A DNA stretch of 64,000 bases from Candidatus Pantoea varia. Its GTDB lineage: Bacteria > Pseudomonadota > Gammaproteobacteria > Enterobacterales > Enterobacteriaceae. Within the stretch, counting starts at the first letter, position 1. Every line of letters begins with the position of its first letter. A program made the translations under genes and the position numbers. The DNA lies in the NCBI RefSeq assembly GCF_900115075.1, contig NZ_FOVG01000005.1:1-64000 (forward strand), read 5' to 3'. Under the pieces are notes generated by a model. The model saw only the letters and a program-made list of their open reading frames with translations, did not search any database and was not told the origin of the DNA. This document shows, piece by piece, positions 32,165-41,847 of the stretch.

Positions 32165-32788
32165 TTAACGCGAAATAATCAGATGGATACCAAAACCGGC
32201 AAACAGAACGCCTGCCATGCCATCGACCCATTTCGCCAGCCGCTGATAGCGGGTGCGGATCCACGGCAGCGCAAAGATAGCCGCCACCAGGGTAAACCAG
32301 GCAAAGGTTTCACCGACAATCAGCAGGAACAGACCCCAGCGCTCCGCCGAACCGACATCGTCGCCGACAAACAGCGAGAAGACGCTGCCGAAGTAAATAA
32401 TCGCTTTAGGATTCGACAGGTTCGTCAGCAGGCCTTTGAGAAAGCTCATGCCGCGTTTCGGCAGCTCAACCACTGGCTCATCCTGCTGCGGCTGTTTGTG
32501 ACGCTGACGTGCTGAACGCATAAGCTGCCAGCCCATCCACAGCAGATAGAGTCCACCGCCGACCATGATAATCTGGTGCAGCCAGGCCATCTTTTCCAGG
32601 ATCAGATGCAGCCCCATCAGCGCCACGCCCGCCCAGACCACAATGCCCAGCGTAATGCCCAGCACACCCATCATCGCTTCTTTGCGCGAGCGGCTGGCTG
32701 CGGTTTGTGATACGAAAAAGAAATCGGGGCCGGGGCTCATCAGCGCCACCAGATGAACCAGCGCCACGGTTGCGAATAACATCAGCAT
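32165..32788 (-). CDS. rhtC: Threonine/homoserine efflux protein RhtC
   Basis: LysE-family exporter of threonine. The 207-residue protein (E. coli 206) carries LMSPGPDFFFVSQTA, the Gly-rich ITLGIVVWAG segment and the family block NLSNPKAIIYFGSVFSLF, and ends FGIHLIISR like the E. coli protein. It begins 12 bp after recQ on the same strand. Confidence 0.95.
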   Translation of the reverse strand: MLMLFATVALVHLVALMSPGPDFFFVSQTAASRSRKEAMMGVLGITLGIVVWAGVALMGLHLILEKMAWLHQIIMVGGGLYLLWMGWQLMRSARQRHKQPQQDEPVVELPKRGMSFLKGLLTNLSNPKAIIYFGSVFSLFVGDDVGSAERWGLFLLIVGETFAWFTLVAAIFALPWIRTRYQRLAKWVDGMAGVLFAGFGIHLIISR

Positions 32789-32800
32789 GATTAGTGTCCT

Positions 32801-34630
32801 TTACTCTTCATCATCAAGATGCTCTTTGATCATCACCAGGAAAGGTTTGCCAAAGCGCTCCAGTTTGCGGTGACCCACGCCGTTGACGCTGAGCATCTCG
32901 GACGCGCTGACCGGCATCTGTTCTGCCATCTCTATCAGTGTGGCGTCATTGAACACCACGTAAGGCGGAATATTCTCTTCATCCGCGATCGCTTTTCGCA
33001 GCTTACGCAGTTTTGCGAACAGTTTGCGATCGTAATTGCCGCCGTGGAACTTCGCCGGACTGCTGCTCTTAATCTTCGCAGTAATTAAACGCGGCACCGC
33101 CAGCATCAGTGGCACTTCACCGCGCAGCACCGGACGCGCCGCCTCGGTGAGCTGTAACGCCGAATGCATAGCGATGTTCTGCGTCACCAGCCCCAGATGG
33201 ATTAACTGACGTAACACGCTGACCCAGTGTTCGTGGCTCTGATCTTTGCCCAGTCCGTAGACTGGCAGTTTGTCATGACCCTGTTCACGGATGCGCTGAT
33301 TGTTAGAACCGCGCAGCACCTCAACGATGTAACCCATCCCAAAACGCTGCCCTACGCGGTAGATGCTGGAGAGCGCTTTTTGCGCTTCAACCAGGCCATC
33401 ATAACGTTTAGGCGGATCGAGACAGATATCGCAGTTGTCGCACGGCTGCTGGCGACCCTCGCCAAAATAGTTCAGCAGTACCAGGCGGCGGCAGGTCTGC
33501 GCTTCGGCAAACGCGCCCATGGCGTTGAGCTTGTGGCGCTCAATATCCTGCAGCGGCCCCGGCACTTTCTCTTCCAGGCATTTACGCAGCCAGGCCATAT
33601 CGGCCGGATCGTAGAGCATCATCGCTTCGGCTGGCAGACCATCACGTCCGGCTCGCCCGGTTTCCTGATAATAGGACTCAATGTTGCGCGGAATATCGAA
33701 GTGGACCACAAAACGGACATTGGGCTTGTTGATGCCCATGCCAAAGGCCACCGTCGCTACCACGATTTGCAGATCGTCACGCTGGAATGCTTCCTGCACC
33801 CGGCCACGCTGTTCGCTGTCGATTCCGGCGTGGTACGCCCCGACGCTGAATCCCCGGCTTTGCAGTCGCGCGGCAGTGTCTTCCACTTTCGCCCGGCTGT
33901 TGCAGTAGATAATGCCGCACTTGCCGCGCTGATCCTGAACGTAACGCAGCAGCTGATCGGTGGGTTTGAATTTTTCCACCAGCGTGTAGCGGATATTGGG
34001 GCGGTCAAAACTACTGATCTGGATCAGCGGATCCTGCATGTGCAGCAGGTTAACGATGTCGTTGCGGGTAGTTTCATCGGCGGTCGCGGTCAGCGCCATC
34101 ACCGGTAATTCCGGGAAACGCTGACGCATCTTCCCGAGTGCGCCATATTCCGGGCGGAAATCGTGGCCCCACTGGGAAATACAGTGCGCTTCATCTACCG
34201 CCAGCATCGCCGGTTGCCAGTGCGCCAGACTTTCCAGGAAGTTATCCATCATCAGGCGTTCAGGGGCGATATAGAGCAGCTTAACCCGACCCGTGCGGCA
34301 GTCAGCCATCACCGCCTGCTGCTGATCGCGCGTCATGGTGGAGTTGAGATAGGCTGCCGCCACGCCGTTCGCCAGCAGCTGATCGACCTGATCTTTCATC
34401 AGCGAGATCAGCGGCGACACCACCAGCGTCAGCCCCTCGCGCACCAGCGCCGGGATCTGATAGCAGAGCGATTTACCGCCGCCGGTGGGCATCACCACCA
34501 GACAATCGCGCCCGCTCAGCGCCTCATTAATGATCGTCTGCTGACCGGGACGAAAATGCTGGTAGCCGAAGGTATCCTGCAATACCTGCTGCGCCAGCGC
34601 TTCCTGATTAAGAACTGCCGAGGTTGCCAC
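32801..34630 (-). CDS. recQ: ATP-dependent DNA helicase RecQ
   Basis: 3'-5' DNA helicase of recombination and repair. The 609-residue protein starts with GTG, as in E. coli. Walker A is [10 protein letters not shown], the DEAH box is DEAHC and motif VI includes [10 protein letters not shown]. The zinc module uses the Cys of [14 protein letters not shown] and CDNCDIC. A winged-helix RQC region follows, and a C-terminal HRDC domain (about 530-605) ends near [11 protein letters not shown]. Followed by rhtC. Confidence 0.96.
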   Translation of the reverse strand: MATSAVLNQEALAQQVLQDTFGYQHFRPGQQTIINEALSGRDCLVVMPTGGGKSLCYQIPALVREGLTLVVSPLISLMKDQVDQLLANGVAAAYLNSTMTRDQQQAVMADCRTGRVKLLYIAPERLMMDNFLESLAHWQPAMLAVDEAHCISQWGHDFRPEYGALGKMRQRFPELPVMALTATADETTRNDIVNLLHMQDPLIQISSFDRPNIRYTLVEKFKPTDQLLRYVQDQRGKCGIIYCNSRAKVEDTAARLQSRGFSVGAYHAGIDSEQRGRVQEAFQRDDLQIVVATVAFGMGINKPNVRFVVHFDIPRNIESYYQETGRAGRDGLPAEAMMLYDPADMAWLRKCLEEKVPGPLQDIERHKLNAMGAFAEAQTCRRLVLLNYFGEGRQQPCDNCDICLDPPKRYDGLVEAQKALSSIYRVGQRFGMGYIVEVLRGSNNQRIREQGHDKLPVYGLGKDQSHEHWVSVLRQLIHLGLVTQNIAMHSALQLTEAARPVLRGEVPLMLAVPRLITAKIKSSSPAKFHGGNYDRKLFAKLRKLRKAIADEENIPPYVVFNDATLIEMAEQMPVSASEMLSVNGVGHRKLERFGKPFLVMIKEHLDDEE

Positions 34631-34654
34631 GCGATTCCTGTCTTTCGTTAGGGA

Positions 34655-35533
34655 TTAGAACAAGTCGTTAAGTGTTACACCCATACCCAGACGCGTCTGG
34701 CGATGGTTGTAATCGATCAGTGATTCACCGTAGCCGCTAAACACCTGAGTATAGAAGCGAACATGCTCAGTGATAGGGTAGCTCCAGCCCAGCGTCGCGC
34801 CGCCATAACCGCTGTTCCAGTTATAGTTGCCCTCTACGCTGAAGATATTGTCGCCGAGTTTATAGCCCAGGCGGGTGCGGTAGTAACCCATGTATTTGGT
34901 GATATCAGGGTTATCATCGCTGCTCGCCCCTTCAGGGATGCGATACCAGGGTTTGATTTCCGCCAGGAAGTTGCCGTTCTCTGCCATCAGACGCGCATAG
35001 ACGCGGTTCCAGCTGCGCGAGGTCGGGTCGCTTCGTCCGTTGGATTCGTGATTCAGACCCACTTCGACATCACGCAGCGTCCAGCCACCCAGCGAGTAGT
35101 CGGTCGCCCAGCCGAGGAAAATCTGCGGCTCATAGTTGGTCTCGCGGAAGGGTGATGACTCCGCGCTATTCGACAGCTGCCACCAGGAACGCTGGGTGTA
35201 AGAAGCTGCCAGCACCGAGTTGTCGCCCAGAATACCGCGCCACAGCGGAAACGCCAGGCTGAGCTGGAATTTCACTTCATCTTTGCGCGCATTCTCTCCC
35301 CAGTTATAGGAGGAGATCGCCTCTTTATTAAGGTCGCTGGTATAGGTGTAGAGCAGATAGTTGTTCTCGTAAGGATAGAGAACAAACGGATTATCATGCT
35401 TCTCCAGCAGGTTAGCTATAATGCTGCCCTGCACCTGTGGCGCGTCATGAACCTCTTTAATCCGGGCTTCATCCGCCTGCGCCAGCGCAGGAAATATCAA
35501 CATTGCCGCCAGCAAGGCGCGATGCTTACGCAT
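34655..35533 (-). CDS. pldA: Outer-membrane phospholipase A
   Basis: Beta-barrel outer-membrane phospholipase that becomes active on dimerisation when membrane asymmetry is disturbed. The start at MRKHRALLAAMLIFPALAQA gives 292 residues with a cleavable signal peptide of about 20 residues. The active-site motif NHESNGRSDPTSRSWNR supplies the His, Ser and Asn. Alternating amphipathic strands end with the C-terminal Phe (LNDLF) typical of Bam substrates. Divergent from yigI. Confidence 0.96.
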   Translation of the reverse strand: MRKHRALLAAMLIFPALAQADEARIKEVHDAPQVQGSIIANLLEKHDNPFVLYPYENNYLLYTYTSDLNKEAISSYNWGENARKDEVKFQLSLAFPLWRGILGDNSVLAASYTQRSWWQLSNSAESSPFRETNYEPQIFLGWATDYSLGGWTLRDVEVGLNHESNGRSDPTSRSWNRVYARLMAENGNFLAEIKPWYRIPEGASSDDNPDITKYMGYYRTRLGYKLGDNIFSVEGNYNWNSGYGGATLGWSYPITEHVRFYTQVFSGYGESLIDYNHRQTRLGMGVTLNDLF

Positions 35534-35727
35534 ATAATTCTCCGGTGAGCAGCTGCGTATCAGAATAACTGAAAGGGTGTCGTAAAAAGCAGGCCATTCT
35601 ACACGCAAATGGCAGTGAGCATGAGTGCTGATTTCTTAAACTGGAAACACCCTCGCAGGCGGAATAGAATACACAACTCGTTCATGTTCCGCGCCCCTCT
35701 GGCCCGATTTTTTCAGGACACATCATC

Positions 35728-36198
35728 ATGTCATCACCCGTGCTGACACAGCAGGACGCTCGCCAGCTGGTCGGCGAAATTTTCGTTTATCACATGCCGT
35801 TCAATCAGGCATTAGGCCTGGAACTGATGCGCCTTGATGCAGACTACGCAGAGATCAGCTTCAATAACAAAACCATGCTGGTAGGCAACCAGGCGCAGCA
35901 GATTCTGCATGGCGGTGTTATCGCGTCCGTCCTGGATGTCGCTGCGGGCATGGTCTGCGTCAGTAATGCGTTAACCCGTCAGGAGAGCATCAGCGAAGCA
36001 GATCTCCGCCAGCGTCTGTCACGCATGGGCACCATTGATATGCGCGTCGATTATTTACGTCCCGGACGCGGCGAACGCTTCACCGCGACCAGCAGCCTGC
36101 TGCGCGCCGGTAACAAAGTCGCCGTGGCACGCGTAGAGCTGCACAATCAACAGGGCGACTATATCGCCACGGCGACCGCCACCTATCTTATCGGCTAA
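35728..36198 (+). CDS. yigI: YigI-family hotdog-fold thioesterase
   Basis: A 156-residue protein (E. coli YigI 155) with the hotdog-thioesterase signature [17 protein letters not shown] in the middle and [15 protein letters not shown] after it. E. coli YigI has been described as a medium-/long-chain acyl-CoA thioesterase; the substrate here is inferred from that. It is transcribed with rarD, 23 bp downstream. Confidence 0.9.
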   Translation: MSSPVLTQQDARQLVGEIFVYHMPFNQALGLELMRLDADYAEISFNNKTMLVGNQAQQILHGGVIASVLDVAAGMVCVSNALTRQESISEADLRQRLSRMGTIDMRVDYLRPGRGERFTATSSLLRAGNKVAVARVELHNQQGDYIATATATYLIG

Positions 36199-36221
36199 CA
36201 AAGCCATTGAATGGATCGCAT

Positions 36222-37127
36222 ATGGATACGCAACAAACCCGTCAGGGCGTTGGCTTTGCACTGGGCGCTTACTTTATCTGGGGCATTGCGCCCGCTTATT
36301 TCAAGCTGGTGAAACAGGTTCCCGCCACGGAAATCATGACGCACCGGGTGATCTGGTCAGCACTCTTTATGCTGTTGCTGATTACCCTGAGCCGCAGCTG
36401 GCCAGGCGTGCACAGCGTGCTGCGTCAGCCTAAAAAAGTGCTGCTGCTGGCGCTGACGGCTGTGACTATCGGCGGAAACTGGCTGCTGTTTATCTGGGCA
36501 GTCAACAATCAGCATATGCTGGAAGCCAGCCTGGGCTACTTTATTAACCCGTTGATCAACGTGGTGTTCGGCATGCTGTTTCTGCGCGAGCGTTTTCGTC
36601 GCCTGCAGTGGCTGGCCGTGCTGCTGGCAACCGTCGGAGTCCTGGTGCAGCTGTGGCAGTTTGGGTCGTTACCGATTATCGCGCTGGGCCTGGCGCTGAG
36701 CTTTGCCCTGTACGGTCTGTTGCGCAAAAAGATTCAGGTCGATGCACAGAGCGGCATGCTGATTGAAACGCTGTGGCTGTTTCCGCTGGCGGCGATTTAC
36801 CTGTTTGGCTTTGCCGACAGCGCCACCAGCCATTTATCGGCTAACCCGCTGAGTCTCAACCTGAAGCTGATTGCGGCCGGCATTGTAACCACCATTCCAC
36901 TGATGCTGTTTGCGGCGGCTTGCAGCCGGCTGCGACTCTCCACCGTGGGCTTCTTCCAGTACCTCGGTCCGACGCTGATGTTTGTCCTGGCGGTGGTGTT
37001 TTACGGTGAAACCATCACGCCAGACAAGCTGGTGACCTTTGCCTTCATCTGGCTGGCGCTGCTGGTGTTTGTCTGCGATGCGGTGGCGTTTTCATTCCGC
37101 GCCCGTTCCCGTGCGCGCATAGCGTGA
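36222..37127 (+). CDS. rarD: EamA-family transporter RarD
   Basis: Ten-helix inner-membrane protein of the RarD subgroup; its substrate is not established. The ATG at 36222 begins MDTQQTRQGVGFALGAYFIWGIAP, aligning with the E. coli start, and gives 301 residues; a TTG at 36207 is less likely. The conserved IGGNWLLFIWAVNNQHMLEASLGY and GFFQYLGPTLMF blocks are present. Its 3' end overlaps the convergent abrB-like gene by 36 bp. Confidence 0.92.
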   Translation: MDTQQTRQGVGFALGAYFIWGIAPAYFKLVKQVPATEIMTHRVIWSALFMLLLITLSRSWPGVHSVLRQPKKVLLLALTAVTIGGNWLLFIWAVNNQHMLEASLGYFINPLINVVFGMLFLRERFRRLQWLAVLLATVGVLVQLWQFGSLPIIALGLALSFALYGLLRKKIQVDAQSGMLIETLWLFPLAAIYLFGFADSATSHLSANPLSLNLKLIAAGIVTTIPLMLFAAACSRLRLSTVGFFQYLGPTLMFVLAVVFYGETITPDKLVTFAFIWLALLVFVCDAVAFSFRARSRARIA

Positions 37128-38150
37128 AATAAAGCGCGCTAAAGCCGGGCCGGTCAGCAGGATGGTAAAGAGACGCAACGTCTGCATCGCCATCACAAAC
37201 GCCATGTTGACCTGCGTTCCTGCAGCAATAATCGCCACCGTGTCCAGTCCGCCTGGACTGGTGGCGAGATAGGCCGTCATCAGATCGATATCCAGCATTC
37301 GCGTCAGCATCCACGCCAGCCCGCCACATAGCAGCATCAGCCCGAAGATCGAGGCCAGCATCTGCGGCAGTGTGCGCAGCGCCAGCAGAAAGATCGGACG
37401 GGTGAAACGCAATCCCACGCTCCAGCCAATGAGCGCATAGGCCACGGCCAGCAGCCACTCCGGCACCTGTAATACCGCGATATGACTGCTGTTCAGTGCC
37501 GCGCCCGCCAGCGCGGGCAGCAGCAGCGCGCCAGAAGGAATGCGCAGTCGTGTGCCCAGCCACGCGCCCGTCAGCATCACAACCAGGGTAATAGCAAAGC
37601 CGCGATTCAGCGCGGGGAACCAGAGCAGCGAAACGCTGTGGGCTTGATCACCCAGCCCGATGCGCGCCACCAGCGCAGCCGCCGAGGCGACAAACAGCAC
37701 CCGAAGATACTGCATAAAAGCGACCAGCCGGACGTCAGCGCCAAAGTCTCCCGCCATCGCCACCATGGCGGAGGCACCGCCCGGCGACGATCCCCACGCG
37801 CCGGTCGGGCCGGGCAGATGACTGAAGCGCACCAGCAGAAAACCGGACAAGCCGCTGGCCGCCAGCGTCAGCAGCAGCACCGCCAGCACGATCGGCCAGT
37901 CCTGAATCAGCGGTGTCAGAATCGAGGGCGACAGGCTCTGGGCAATCATGCAGCCCAGAACGGCCTGAGCAAGCAGGAAGAACCGTCTGTCAATGCGCAG
38001 CGTAGCACCCGACAACCCCATCACCACACCCACAATCATCGGTCCCAGTAACAGCGCGGCGGGCACATGAAAATAGTGCAGCACTGCACCCAGCAATACG
38101 GAGATCAGCAGCAGCAGCGTCCACTGCGCGCGCAACGAAAAAGCGTCCAT
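37092..38150 (-). CDS. AbrB-family membrane protein
   Basis: A 352-residue very hydrophobic protein with about ten membrane segments in two similar halves. Each half has a Pro-Gly-Gly turn: SSPGGASAMVAMAGDFGADVR and TSPGGLDTVAIIAAG. This is the AbrB/DUF554-like family (PF05145), to which E. coli AbrB belongs; old annotations call it ammonia monooxygenase, which is not a supported activity. Its substrate is unknown. It overlaps the rarD 3' end by 36 bp in convergent orientation and takes the place held in E. coli by yigG. Confidence 0.85.
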   Translation of the reverse strand: MDAFSLRAQWTLLLLISVLLGAVLHYFHVPAALLLGPMIVGVVMGLSGATLRIDRRFFLLAQAVLGCMIAQSLSPSILTPLIQDWPIVLAVLLLTLAASGLSGFLLVRFSHLPGPTGAWGSSPGGASAMVAMAGDFGADVRLVAFMQYLRVLFVASAAALVARIGLGDQAHSVSLLWFPALNRGFAITLVVMLTGAWLGTRLRIPSGALLLPALAGAALNSSHIAVLQVPEWLLAVAYALIGWSVGLRFTRPIFLLALRTLPQMLASIFGLMLLCGGLAWMLTRMLDIDLMTAYLATSPGGLDTVAIIAAGTQVNMAFVMAMQTLRLFTILLTGPALARFISRYARTGTGAE

Positions 38151-38217
38151 AAGAAGTTAATTATTTGTAAAAACAGGAGGGTCAGAGTACGCAGAAATCG
38201 GGACGGGAGCCAGCAGA

Positions 38218-38246
38218 ACGGGCCATCTGAGATGGCCCGTGGCTTT
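38218..38246. terminator. Hairpin downstream of corA
   Basis: Ten-base stem ACGGGCCATC / GATGGCCCGT with a TGA loop, 8 bp past the corA stop. The T-run lies on the plus-strand side, so for corA it acts as a 3' hairpin without a poly-U tail. Confidence 0.6.
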
Positions 38247-38247
38247 T

Positions 38248-39201
38248 TTAAAGCCAGTTTTTACGCTTGAAGTAGAGATAAGGAGCCAGTCCGGCCAGAA
38301 TCATCAGGCCGATAGCCGCAGGATAACCGAAGCTCCACTTCAGTTCCGGCATAAACTCGAAGTTCATCCCGTAGCTGGAAGCGACCAGCGTCGGCGGCAG
38401 AAACACCACGGAGACCACCGAGAAGATCTTGATGATGCGGTTCTGTTCAATGTTGATAAAGCCCATCGCCGCCTGCATCAGGAAGTTGACCTTCTGGAAC
38501 AGTGATTCGTTATGCGGCAGCAGCGACTCGATATCGCGCAGAATTTCCCGCGCCTGCTCCAGCTGATTGCCCGGCAGACGCGCTTTACGCACCAGGAAGT
38601 TCAGGGCGCGCTGAGTATCCATCAGACAGAGACGCACCTTCCAGCCAATATCTTCGAGTTCCGCGAGTCGCGACAGCGCCTGATCATACTCTTCGCCCTG
38701 CTGACCTTCCATGATCACCCGGCTGAGTTTCTCCAGCGCGCTATAGATGTTCTCGATTTCGTCCGCCAGCTGTTCGATTTTGGTTTCAAACAGGTCGAGC
38801 AGCAGCTCAAAGGCATTGCCATCGATCAGGGTCTGGTTACGGGCGCGCATGCGATAGAGGCGGAAAGCGGGCAGCTCACGTTCGCGCAGCGTGTAGAGTC
38901 GACCTTCACGAATGGTGAACGCCACGGTGGAGTTACCGGCGTGGTCGTCAGCATCTTCATAGAAGAAGAAGGAGTGAATATGCAGACCATCTTCATCTTC
39001 GAAGAAGCGTGCCGAGGCCTCGATATCTTCCAGCTCAGGCCGTGTTGCCAGGCTCTGGCCCAGCTCTGACTGCACGCGGTCACGCTCACCCTCTTCCGGT
39101 TCGATGAGATCGACCCAGACGGAGGTGGTCAGTTTGTCGTTTTCGTCTTCCAGCTCCAGTCGCGTCAGGCGGCTGTGATCCAGTTTAAATGCGCTCAGCA
39201 T
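38248..39201 (-). CDS. corA: Magnesium/cobalt channel CorA
   Basis: Pentameric Mg2+ channel of the inner membrane. The start at [17 protein letters not shown] gives 317 residues (E. coli 316). A large acidic cytoplasmic domain is followed by two C-terminal helices, with the selectivity signature YGMNF between them and KRKNWL at the end. A 240-nt leader containing a small ORF and a hairpin lies between the leader ORF start and the corA ATG, indicating post-initiation control. Confidence 0.97.
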   Translation of the reverse strand: MLSAFKLDHSRLTRLELEDENDKLTTSVWVDLIEPEEGERDRVQSELGQSLATRPELEDIEASARFFEDEDGLHIHSFFFYEDADDHAGNSTVAFTIREGRLYTLRERELPAFRLYRMRARNQTLIDGNAFELLLDLFETKIEQLADEIENIYSALEKLSRVIMEGQQGEEYDQALSRLAELEDIGWKVRLCLMDTQRALNFLVRKARLPGNQLEQAREILRDIESLLPHNESLFQKVNFLMQAAMGFINIEQNRIIKIFSVVSVVFLPPTLVASSYGMNFEFMPELKWSFGYPAAIGLMILAGLAPYLYFKRKNWL

Positions 39202-39245
39202 AGCAATACTCCCCATTGCAGACTAAATGGGACAAGGCAGTCCGC

Positions 39246-39264
39246 CGTTCCTCAAAACGGAACG
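39246..39264 (-). promoter_or_regulatory. Second hairpin in the corA leader
   Basis: CGTTCC and GGAACG with a 7-base loop, extendable by an imperfect CCGC/GCGG outer stem. It sits about 45 bases before the corA start in the mRNA. A role in leader folding is inferred. Confidence 0.5.
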
Positions 39265-39351
39265 TGCGGCCTGAACACGGAAACAGAGTTTCAGAGATAA
39301 ATCAGTGCTGACTCGTGCGACGGAATCAAAAAGGGAGGTCGCTGATAACCG

Positions 39352-39383
39352 CTAAGGCTACCCGCGTAAAGAGGTAGCCTTAG
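39352..39383 (-). promoter_or_regulatory. corA leader hairpin overlapping the leader ORF stop
   Basis: Perfect 11-base stem CTAAGGCTACC (39352-39362) and GGTAGCCTTAG (39373-39383) with a 10-base loop. The leader peptide's stop codon is inside one arm of the stem, so a ribosome finishing the peptide would melt it. This is the layout expected for translation-dependent leader control. Confidence 0.7.
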
Positions 39384-39441
39384 ATGTTATTCCTGGTATC
39401 CAGGTCATTGAGCCAGCATCGACTGGGCGTGTCCAAGGCAT
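39358..39441 (-). CDS. corL: corA leader peptide (CorL-like)
   Basis: A 27-residue ORF, MPWTRPVDAG followed by SMTWIPGITSKATSLRG, with AGAGGA at the ribosome-site position. It starts 240 nt upstream of corA in the transcript. It is rich in Pro (three) and Thr. In Salmonella, translation of the corL leader controls Rho-dependent termination before corA. Position, size and the overlapping hairpin fit the same mechanism here; orthology of the peptide sequence is inferred from position. Confidence 0.7.
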   Translation of the reverse strand: MPWTRPVDAGSMTWIPGITSKATSLRG

Positions 39442-39503
39442 TGTCCTCTCATGATAATAGTGGGCGCATGTTACGCTGAGACGAAAAAGCCGTCAACCGC
39501 ACG

Positions 39504-41666
39504 CTAAAGCGTTTCCAGCTTCGCGTAAGCCGCCACCAGCCACTTGATTCCCTGCCCCTGAAACGCCACCTGCAGGCGGCTGTGTTCGCCGCTGCCTTCC
39601 AGATTAATGATGGTGCCTTCACCAAATTTAGCGTGATGAACACGCTGTCCCAGCGCGAATCCGCTGTCATTTTTGGTCACCGGGGCACCCATCCGCTGAT
39701 GGTTTACCGGACGGCTGACACTGGCGCGCAGACGCACCTCTTCAATGCACGCTTCGGGCAGTTCGCCGATGAAACGGGAAGGCCGATGATACACTTCCTT
39801 ACCATAGAGTCGGCGGGTTTCAGCGTAGGTCAGTGTCAGCTTGATCATCGCACGGGTTACGCCGACATAAGCCAGACGACGCTCCTCTTCCAGACGGCCG
39901 CCTTCATCCAGCGACATCTGGCTCGGGAACATCCCCTCTTCCATGCCGACGATAAAGACCTGACTGAACTCCAGCCCTTTGGCCGAGTGCAGCGTCATCA
40001 GCTGAACCGCATCCTGCCACTTGTCCGCCTGACCTTCACCCGCTTCAAGGGCGGCATGGGATAAGAAGGCCTGCAGCGGCATCAGGTCTTCATCTTCGTC
40101 CTGGTAGCTGAACTGGCGTGTTGCCGTCACCAGCTCCTCAAGGTTTTCGATACGCGCCTGGCCCTTCTCACCTTTTTCCTGCTCATACATCAGCCACAGA
40201 CCTGAGTCTTTAATGACCCGGTCGGTCTGAACATGCAGCGGTAAATCGGCGGTTTCGGTAGCCAGTGAATCGACCAGCTCACAGAAGCGTTGCAGCGCAG
40301 ATGCGGCGCGGCCAGCCAGCGCGCGGCTTTGCAGCAGTTCACGCGTTGCCTGCCATAGCGTCATCTGACGTTCACGCGCCGTCTGACGCACCACGTCGAG
40401 CGTGCGATCGCCCACGCCGCGCGTCGGGGTGTTTACCACGCGCTCAAATGCGGCGTCGTCATTGCGGTTCGCCATCAGACGCAGATAGGAGAGCGCATCT
40501 TTGATCTCCTGACGTTCGAAGAAGCGCATGCCACCATAAATACGGTACGGCATGCTGCTCTGCAGCAGCGCCTCTTCCAGCACACGCGACTGGGCGTTGC
40601 TGCGATAGAGAATGGCGCAGTCGTTGAGCGCGCCGCCGTTCTCCATCCAGACCTTGATGCGGTTGACCACGAAGCGTGCTTCATCCAGCTCATTAAAGGC
40701 GCAGTAGATAGAGATCGGTTCGCCATCGCTCCCTTCGGTCCACAGCTCTTTACCCAGACGACCATTGTTGTTGGCGATCAGGGCGTTGGCGGCTTTCAGG
40801 ATATTATTGGTTGAGCGGTAGTTCTGCTCCAGACGGATCGTTTCTGCGCCTGGGAAATCCTGCAGGAAGCGCTGAATATTCTCGACCTGCGCACCGCGCC
40901 AGCCATAGATCGACTGATCATCATCGCCCACGATGATCACCCGGCCGCTGTCGCCCGCCAGCATCCGAATCCAGGCGTACTGAATGTTGTTGGTATCCTG
41001 AAACTCATCTACCAGCACGTTGGTAAAACGCTCGCGATAGTGATTAAGAATGTGCGGCTTGTTGAGCCACAGCTCATGGGCGCGCAGCAGCAGCTCGGCG
41101 AAGTCAACTAAACCGGCGCGATCACAGGCTTCCTGATAGGCCTGATAAATGCGCAGCCAGGTCTGCTCAATCGGATTGCCGTAGCTTTCGATATGTTTTG
41201 GCCGCAGGCCTTCATCTTTTTTGCCGTTGATGTACCACATGCCCTGACGCGCAGGCCACTGCTTGTCATCAAGGTTCATGGATTTGATCAGGCGCTTGAG
41301 CAGACGCAGCTGGTCTTCACTGTCGAGGATCTGAAAATCCTGCGGCAGGCCGGCGTCAAGATGGTGAGCGCGCAGTAAGCGGTGCGCCAGCCCGTGGAAG
41401 GTTCCGATCCACATTCCGCCCTGGCTGGTGCCGATCAGATGCTCGATACGGTGACGCATCTCCGCTGCCGCTTTGTTGGTAAAGGTCACCGCCATAATCG
41501 AATAGGGTGAGCAGTTTTCCACTGACATCAGCCAGGCAATGCGATGCACCAGCACCCGCGTTTTACCACTGCCCGCGCCTGCCAGCACCAGCAGGTTACT
41601 GCGCGGAGCCGCAACGGCAGCGCGCTGATTGTCATTCAAACCATCGAGCAGTTCAGAAACGTCCAT
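39504..41666 (-). CDS. uvrD: DNA helicase II
   Basis: 3'-5' SF1 helicase of nucleotide-excision and mismatch repair. The start at MDVSELLDGLNDNQR gives 720 residues, exactly the E. coli length. Walker A is LAGAGSGKTRVL, Walker B is VDEFQDTN and motif III is DDQSIYGWRGA. The C-terminal Tudor-like region is GQRVHHAKFGEGTI. Controlled by a LexA box just upstream; the promoter overlaps the end of yigB. Confidence 0.97.
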   Translation of the reverse strand: MDVSELLDGLNDNQRAAVAAPRSNLLVLAGAGSGKTRVLVHRIAWLMSVENCSPYSIMAVTFTNKAAAEMRHRIEHLIGTSQGGMWIGTFHGLAHRLLRAHHLDAGLPQDFQILDSEDQLRLLKRLIKSMNLDDKQWPARQGMWYINGKKDEGLRPKHIESYGNPIEQTWLRIYQAYQEACDRAGLVDFAELLLRAHELWLNKPHILNHYRERFTNVLVDEFQDTNNIQYAWIRMLAGDSGRVIIVGDDDQSIYGWRGAQVENIQRFLQDFPGAETIRLEQNYRSTNNILKAANALIANNNGRLGKELWTEGSDGEPISIYCAFNELDEARFVVNRIKVWMENGGALNDCAILYRSNAQSRVLEEALLQSSMPYRIYGGMRFFERQEIKDALSYLRLMANRNDDAAFERVVNTPTRGVGDRTLDVVRQTARERQMTLWQATRELLQSRALAGRAASALQRFCELVDSLATETADLPLHVQTDRVIKDSGLWLMYEQEKGEKGQARIENLEELVTATRQFSYQDEDEDLMPLQAFLSHAALEAGEGQADKWQDAVQLMTLHSAKGLEFSQVFIVGMEEGMFPSQMSLDEGGRLEEERRLAYVGVTRAMIKLTLTYAETRRLYGKEVYHRPSRFIGELPEACIEEVRLRASVSRPVNHQRMGAPVTKNDSGFALGQRVHHAKFGEGTIINLEGSGEHSRLQVAFQGQGIKWLVAAYAKLETL

Positions 41667-41801
41667 AAGCACCGTTTACCAGAGAAAAAGCGTCGTCGTC
41701 GCGCAATTTATTCCGCCTGCCGCAAGGCATTGTCGCTGCGAGTCAGGCGGCGACACAGATGCCGGAAAAGGGTCGGCGGCAAAGCAGAGAAGAGGAGACG
41801 A

Positions 41802-41817
41802 CTGGATAAATTTACAG
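41802..41817. promoter_or_regulatory. LexA (SOS) box of uvrD
   Basis: CTGGATAAATTTACAG fits CTG-N10-CAG with the A/T-rich centre of SOS boxes. It directly follows the -10 box of the uvrD promoter, so bound LexA would block open-complex formation or escape. E. coli uvrD is also an SOS gene. Confidence 0.85.
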
Positions 41818-41819
41818 CC

Positions 41820-41847
41820 ATTATAGCAGTGAGGTGAGTGATGCCAA
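41820..41847 (-). promoter_or_regulatory. uvrD promoter
   Basis: On the minus strand: -35 TTGGCA (41842-41847), a 16-bp spacer and -10 TATAAT (41820-41825). It lies inside the last codons of yigB, with the LexA box immediately downstream. Confidence 0.8.
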
